Assembly: GCA_003415625.1 (NCBI GenBank)
Contig: PYIU01000001.1
Location: forward strand, 5,580,746 to 5,644,745
Reading direction: 5' to 3'
DNA from: Aquanectria penicillioides
Taxonomy: Eukaryota; Ascomycota; Sordariomycetes; Hypocreales; Nectriaceae
DNA length: 64,000 nucleotides
Part shown: positions 60,565 through 64,000 of the stretch, one piece after another
How the letters are laid out: the number at the start of each line of letters is the position of its first letter
Position numbering within the stretch: position 1 is the stretch's first letter
Translations under genes and position numbers: made by a program
The notes under the pieces: model-generated
What the model was told of the DNA's origin: nothing
What the model saw: only the letters and a program-made list of their open reading frames with translations
Databases searched by the model: none

Positions 60565-61294
60565 TCACTTCTTCTTGGGAGTACAGCAATCCCCCGCAGA
60601 AGCAGCAGCCTGGTCAGCCAAACCTTTGATAGCGCAGCTCTGGCCCTCGGCCTCGGGGTCCGGAGGCAGCTCTCCGAGCTCGGCAGCCAACGCGTCACAG
60701 GCGGCGGCCATGTGGATGTCCTTGTCCGAGAGGCCAGCTGGATTGTGGGTTGTCCATCGGACGAAGGCTGTGTTATAGACCTGGTGATTGTTAGCTCAGA
60801 CAGCAAGGAAGGGTACTGTGGGAAGGAGGATGTGGTTTCACATTGGACCATTCGGGGTGTGGTTTTTGATCTTGCATTGCAGAGAGACGCCAGTCATGAA
60901 ATCCTAGATCTTATTAGCCCACATATTCATGTCATTCGCCTTCATGTGGTCGCATGTCAAGTCTGGTAACACCACGCGGCCAAGCATGTGATTTTTATAT
61001 AAGAAGAAAAAAAAAATAAGAAAAATAGCAATGAGACAAATTGAATATACATCGCAGGCGTACCCAAGTCTTGGCGAACGTCTTGAACCGAAATTGGCGC
61101 TCAAGCGCCGCCCCATCTTTGGTGAGAGCCCACCTGCCGCCCTCGGTGTTCAACAGCGACGTTAACTTGGGCGTGACGGCGGCGGCGTCGCTGCCGGCGG
61201 AGAATCGCGGTGGTGCAGCCATGGCGTGGGCGGAGGATGAGAAGGAGCGGAGGAGGAGCAAAGGGATGCGAGGCGCGGGCCGGAGGAGCGGCAT
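60565..61294 (-). CDS. Pterin-4-alpha-carbinolamine dehydratase (PCD/DCoH), frame broken by one base
   Basis: Three exons: 61294-61064, 60903-60842 and 60780-60565. The protein (about 169 residues if in frame) contains LLNTEGGRWALTKDGAALER, FRFKTFAKTW, DFMTGVSLQCKIKNH, then PEWSNVYNTAFVRWTTHNPAGL and DIHMAAACDALA. This is the PCD fold with the catalytic H...H-P-E-W region. It dehydrates 4a-hydroxy-tetrahydropterin. In exon 2 the phase slips between KIKNH and PEWSN at a C4 run (plus-strand G's 60854-60857). Total exon length is 509 nt, one short of a multiple of three. Two starts are possible: 61294 adds MPLLRPAPRIPLLLLRSFSS, a mitochondrial presequence-like stretch, while 61223 begins MAAPPRFSAGSD and would be cytosolic. 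Confidence 0.8.
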
Positions 61295-64000
61295 TGTGAG
61301 GAGAAAGAGAAGCAAGCTAGAAAGGGAAAGGGAGAGAAGGTGGGTGGGTTGCTTTTTGATAATGGTTGGCTGGATGTTGAATGAGGCTGCGCGGTTGTGA
61401 GTGAGAGATTGTGAGTGGTGCGGGCAGGTGAGGATCGGTGATGGAAAATACCTTTTGGTTGGCGGAAGATGAGGTAGCCGTTGCGGTAGCTTTCGACAAC
61501 GGCCGCTCTATGTTGACTACAAGCCACCAACATAACTCTACAGACCAGACCTCCTCTTATTGCCCGTAGATACCAAAGACCGCTAGTATTTTGTCCCAAT
61601 TGACCGTCATGTGTCAATGCGGATTTTTTTTTTACATGCAGGTGTCCGAACACAAACATCGCATCGCATCATATCAAAGAGATGGTCTAGGGTATGTACG
61701 AATTCATGCCCGCGACCAAATCCTCGTAGCATTTCGCAAACGCCCATGAGAACTAGACACCGACTCACTGGTTCTTCTCGGATAAGATTGACAGGAACTG
61801 GAATAACATAATATCATCTCATACGTCAGCCTCGCCAGCGCACTTCCCTTTCGGGCGGTCGACAGTTGTAGCCTCCTTCACACCCCACAATCACGCAGCC
61901 ACTGACTTCGCTGTGCAGACGCTTCCTCTAAATCGAATTTTGTTTATAATTCTCTCCGACAGACTTCCTCATGTGCGTGATTGTAATTAATAATCACCAG
62001 AAAGGTGGGCTATTGTTGCGGGTACACTACTAGCAGCTGTGGTGGTGCTCATCAGCCTACAGAGTGACATAGCCACAAGTTGTGTCGAGCTATGCGGAAT
62101 ACGGCATCGCCGTCACTAATTTAGGCTCAATATCCCATACATATAAACTGATAAAAAGGGGAGGGGGGGGGCAAGAATACGCATATATGAAAATCGTGGC
62201 TCAGGAGTAATTTGTGCTTACGTAGGATGGTGTTATCATCGGACACGAGGTTAGGGGTGCTACATCCTGACCTGCGATGCTGTGTTGATGTGTTGGCATT
62301 ATCACTTCCATAAAATCATTTTATGTTTGCTCTTTAAAAAGTGGCAAACTAATTTATATCTGAGGAACTTATATGCTTGGAAATGGGATTGAGGTCGAAG
62401 AAGTCTATGGTGGCCCAGGAAATCCTGACATAAAAAATAAATAAATGGGCGGATGCTCCCGAGAGAGAATGTTAAGGTCTCGCCATCTATGGATAAGACG
62501 TCAATCTTTGTTCCCGCCGAGTTAATTGACGGGCCGAATTGGCCATCCTGTTAAGGAAGTTAGCTATTGTTGCCACTTCAACTAGCAGTGCTACGGATGG
62601 TGCTGACATACACTGACGCTAAAAGCCACAGCCCATTACGATCACAACGGTGAGCAGTTGAGATGGCATGAATCGCCGCGCCACGGATTAGTGAGCAGTC
62701 ACAAGTAGCCCTCAAAAGCCAACCTAGTATGGGTTACTGGGGGCTTATATGGAAGCCCGAAGAGGAGTTGTGGCTTGCTTTCGTCAGGATTATGGTAGTA
62801 TTGACCTTGATAGAGATCACGAGATCCGTTGCATTTTATATGACGAGTGACTTAGCGTTATCATTCACAGCTGAAAATGGAAGGGCGTTGTCGGAGACAG
62901 GCCATCAATTTCTCTAAGCGAAAGCAAAATGACAGGGAGCGAAGGGTCATAAGAGACGTGGAGCAAACTGATTTAGGGAGCGGTGGAGATCTGGTCAACG
63001 ATGTGTGATTGCCTGGTGGCCTTTTATGCATTAACAAGGCTAAAACAGTGCATTGCCCGGAGGGAAGTGTTGAAAAGGAGATCAGCAGTTGACAGTCGTT
63101 GACGGTTGAAGTCTCAGAGCCGCAATGCGCCGGGTCTAAGAATAGTTAGTCCGGGATGGGCACCATGCTTGCCTGACAGGGTATCTGGTGGAAGCTCCCC
63201 GGAATGCTCGGGAGGGTCCAGATGATTATTGGATGGCGCCGGCGAAAATATTGAGTTGGATGAATTGGCTGACCTCCTTTGAGCTGCTGGCATTGCAGCA
63301 GGAGGTGGTACACATATCTCTCCGATGATGGAGACGTGGATCTAAGGTTAATATGAACGAGGCCGATGCAAGAGCACAGGTTAATTATGTAGATTGGTGA
63401 TGCGCTTACGGACATGATGCCAAGGTAAACTGAGACGGTGGGGCCATTGACGGAGCTGGTCATGACTGATCTTGTCACTAATTGGTTTGCTGACCCCAAC
63501 TTGGACGGCGGCTTTACACGACGGAGGCGACATCCCCGGAGAATGAAGAAAAATCCCGTGGAAAATGTGGCTCTAGGCCTGGATGTTTCTTTGACGGCGC
63601 TTCCTAGTGCGGAATCTGATCCTTGGGGTGGTGGAATGCAGTCGTCGATGGATCCGGGAGCGTGCGTTTGTTGGCTGTGTGCGAAGTACATGACATGTAG
63701 TGGTCGACTCCACCACGAAAAGAGGGGTGCAGCAGCAATGTGCGTGACGAGGAAGGCCGACTTGGAGATAAATAATCAGACATTTGATTGGGGCGGTGGC
63801 ATCCCGATAGATCCGAGGAGAGGAACGATTCTCGAGGGCAGCGAAGATGCAGATGATGTCGAAGAATCAACCCAGAAGCATCCAGGTATGCATGGGATGG
63901 GAGGCGCGCGTCAGCGTCTGAGAATCTGGCTTGAGGTTGGTTGATGGAGGGAAGAAGGTGCTATGGAGCGCCTCTTTCCTATCTGGCATCGCGGAGGACT
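61295..64000. other. Gene-free right end of the window
   Basis: No supported gene over 2.7 kb. A G-rich run is near 62160. At 63.1-63.95 kb both strands are open for 150-180 codons with a possible intron on the minus strand (donor GTAAGC at about 63411, acceptor TTAG at about 63343), but I recognise no family in any reading. It may be the edge of a gene beyond the window. Confidence 0.4.

Noticed and set aside
63114..63951. Possible two-exon minus-strand gene, or plus-strand 168-codon frame
   Set aside because: A GTAAGC..TTAG intron can be drawn, but no reading resembles a known protein and both strands are equally open.

Overview
The window is nuclear DNA from a filamentous ascomycete (Pezizomycotina), most likely a Sordariomycete and probably Hypocreales. 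Its genes are split by many short introns (about 45-140 nt) with GT..AG ends and CTAAC/CTGAC-type branch points. Several are typical fungal families: DUF3112, PigL_N/STAND N-terminal proteins, EXO84, NCA2, ERG25. Nothing bacterial, plasmid-like or viral was seen. Exon borders were worked out by hand from splice signals, reading phase and family conservation.

Layout. 1-1.2 kb: 5' part of a secreted/TM SH3-family protein gene, followed by 4.2 kb with no recognisable gene. 5.4-14.1 kb: a tandem pair of NO VEIN-type HSP90-like ATPase genes on the minus strand. One copy is open but lacks the C-terminal DUF3883 domain. The other is a relic that keeps DUF3883 but carries seven in-frame stops, nearly all explicable as RIP-type C-to-T changes. 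14.5-17.2 kb: an Old Yellow Enzyme and an RNase H-like relic. 18.3-31.1 kb: a housekeeping block with a DUF3112 membrane protein, PP2A catalytic subunit, EXO84, TOM20, TYW1 and an SSU1-type sulfite pump. 32.1 kb: cysteine dioxygenase, divergent from the sulfite pump. 35-42 kb: an accessory, AT-richer region with a PigL_N protein and a convergent small gene sharing one of its domains, a non-autonomous TIR element, a decayed SDR gene and a small secreted TIL-type protease-inhibitor-like gene. 44-64 kb: two conserved genes of unknown function, a RAD5/HLTF-like helicase-ubiquitin ligase, NCA2, ERG25 and a pterin-carbinolamine dehydratase, separated by long gene-poor stretches rich in homopolymers and microsatellites.

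How the genes work together. The clearest functional unit is cysteine dioxygenase plus sulfite exporter on a shared ~1 kb promoter: cysteine is oxidised to its sulfinate, whose breakdown yields sulfite, and the pump expels it. EXO84 and TOM20 also share a divergent promoter but are not functionally linked. The NO VEIN pair and the PigL_N pair resemble fungal non-self or stress-recognition loci in architecture, but that role is inference.

Caution: the sulfite pump and the PCD gene each break frame by exactly one missing base in a short G/C homopolymer, and the SDR relic has three single-base shifts next to homopolymers. Residual assembly error should be excluded before calling any of these pseudogenes.
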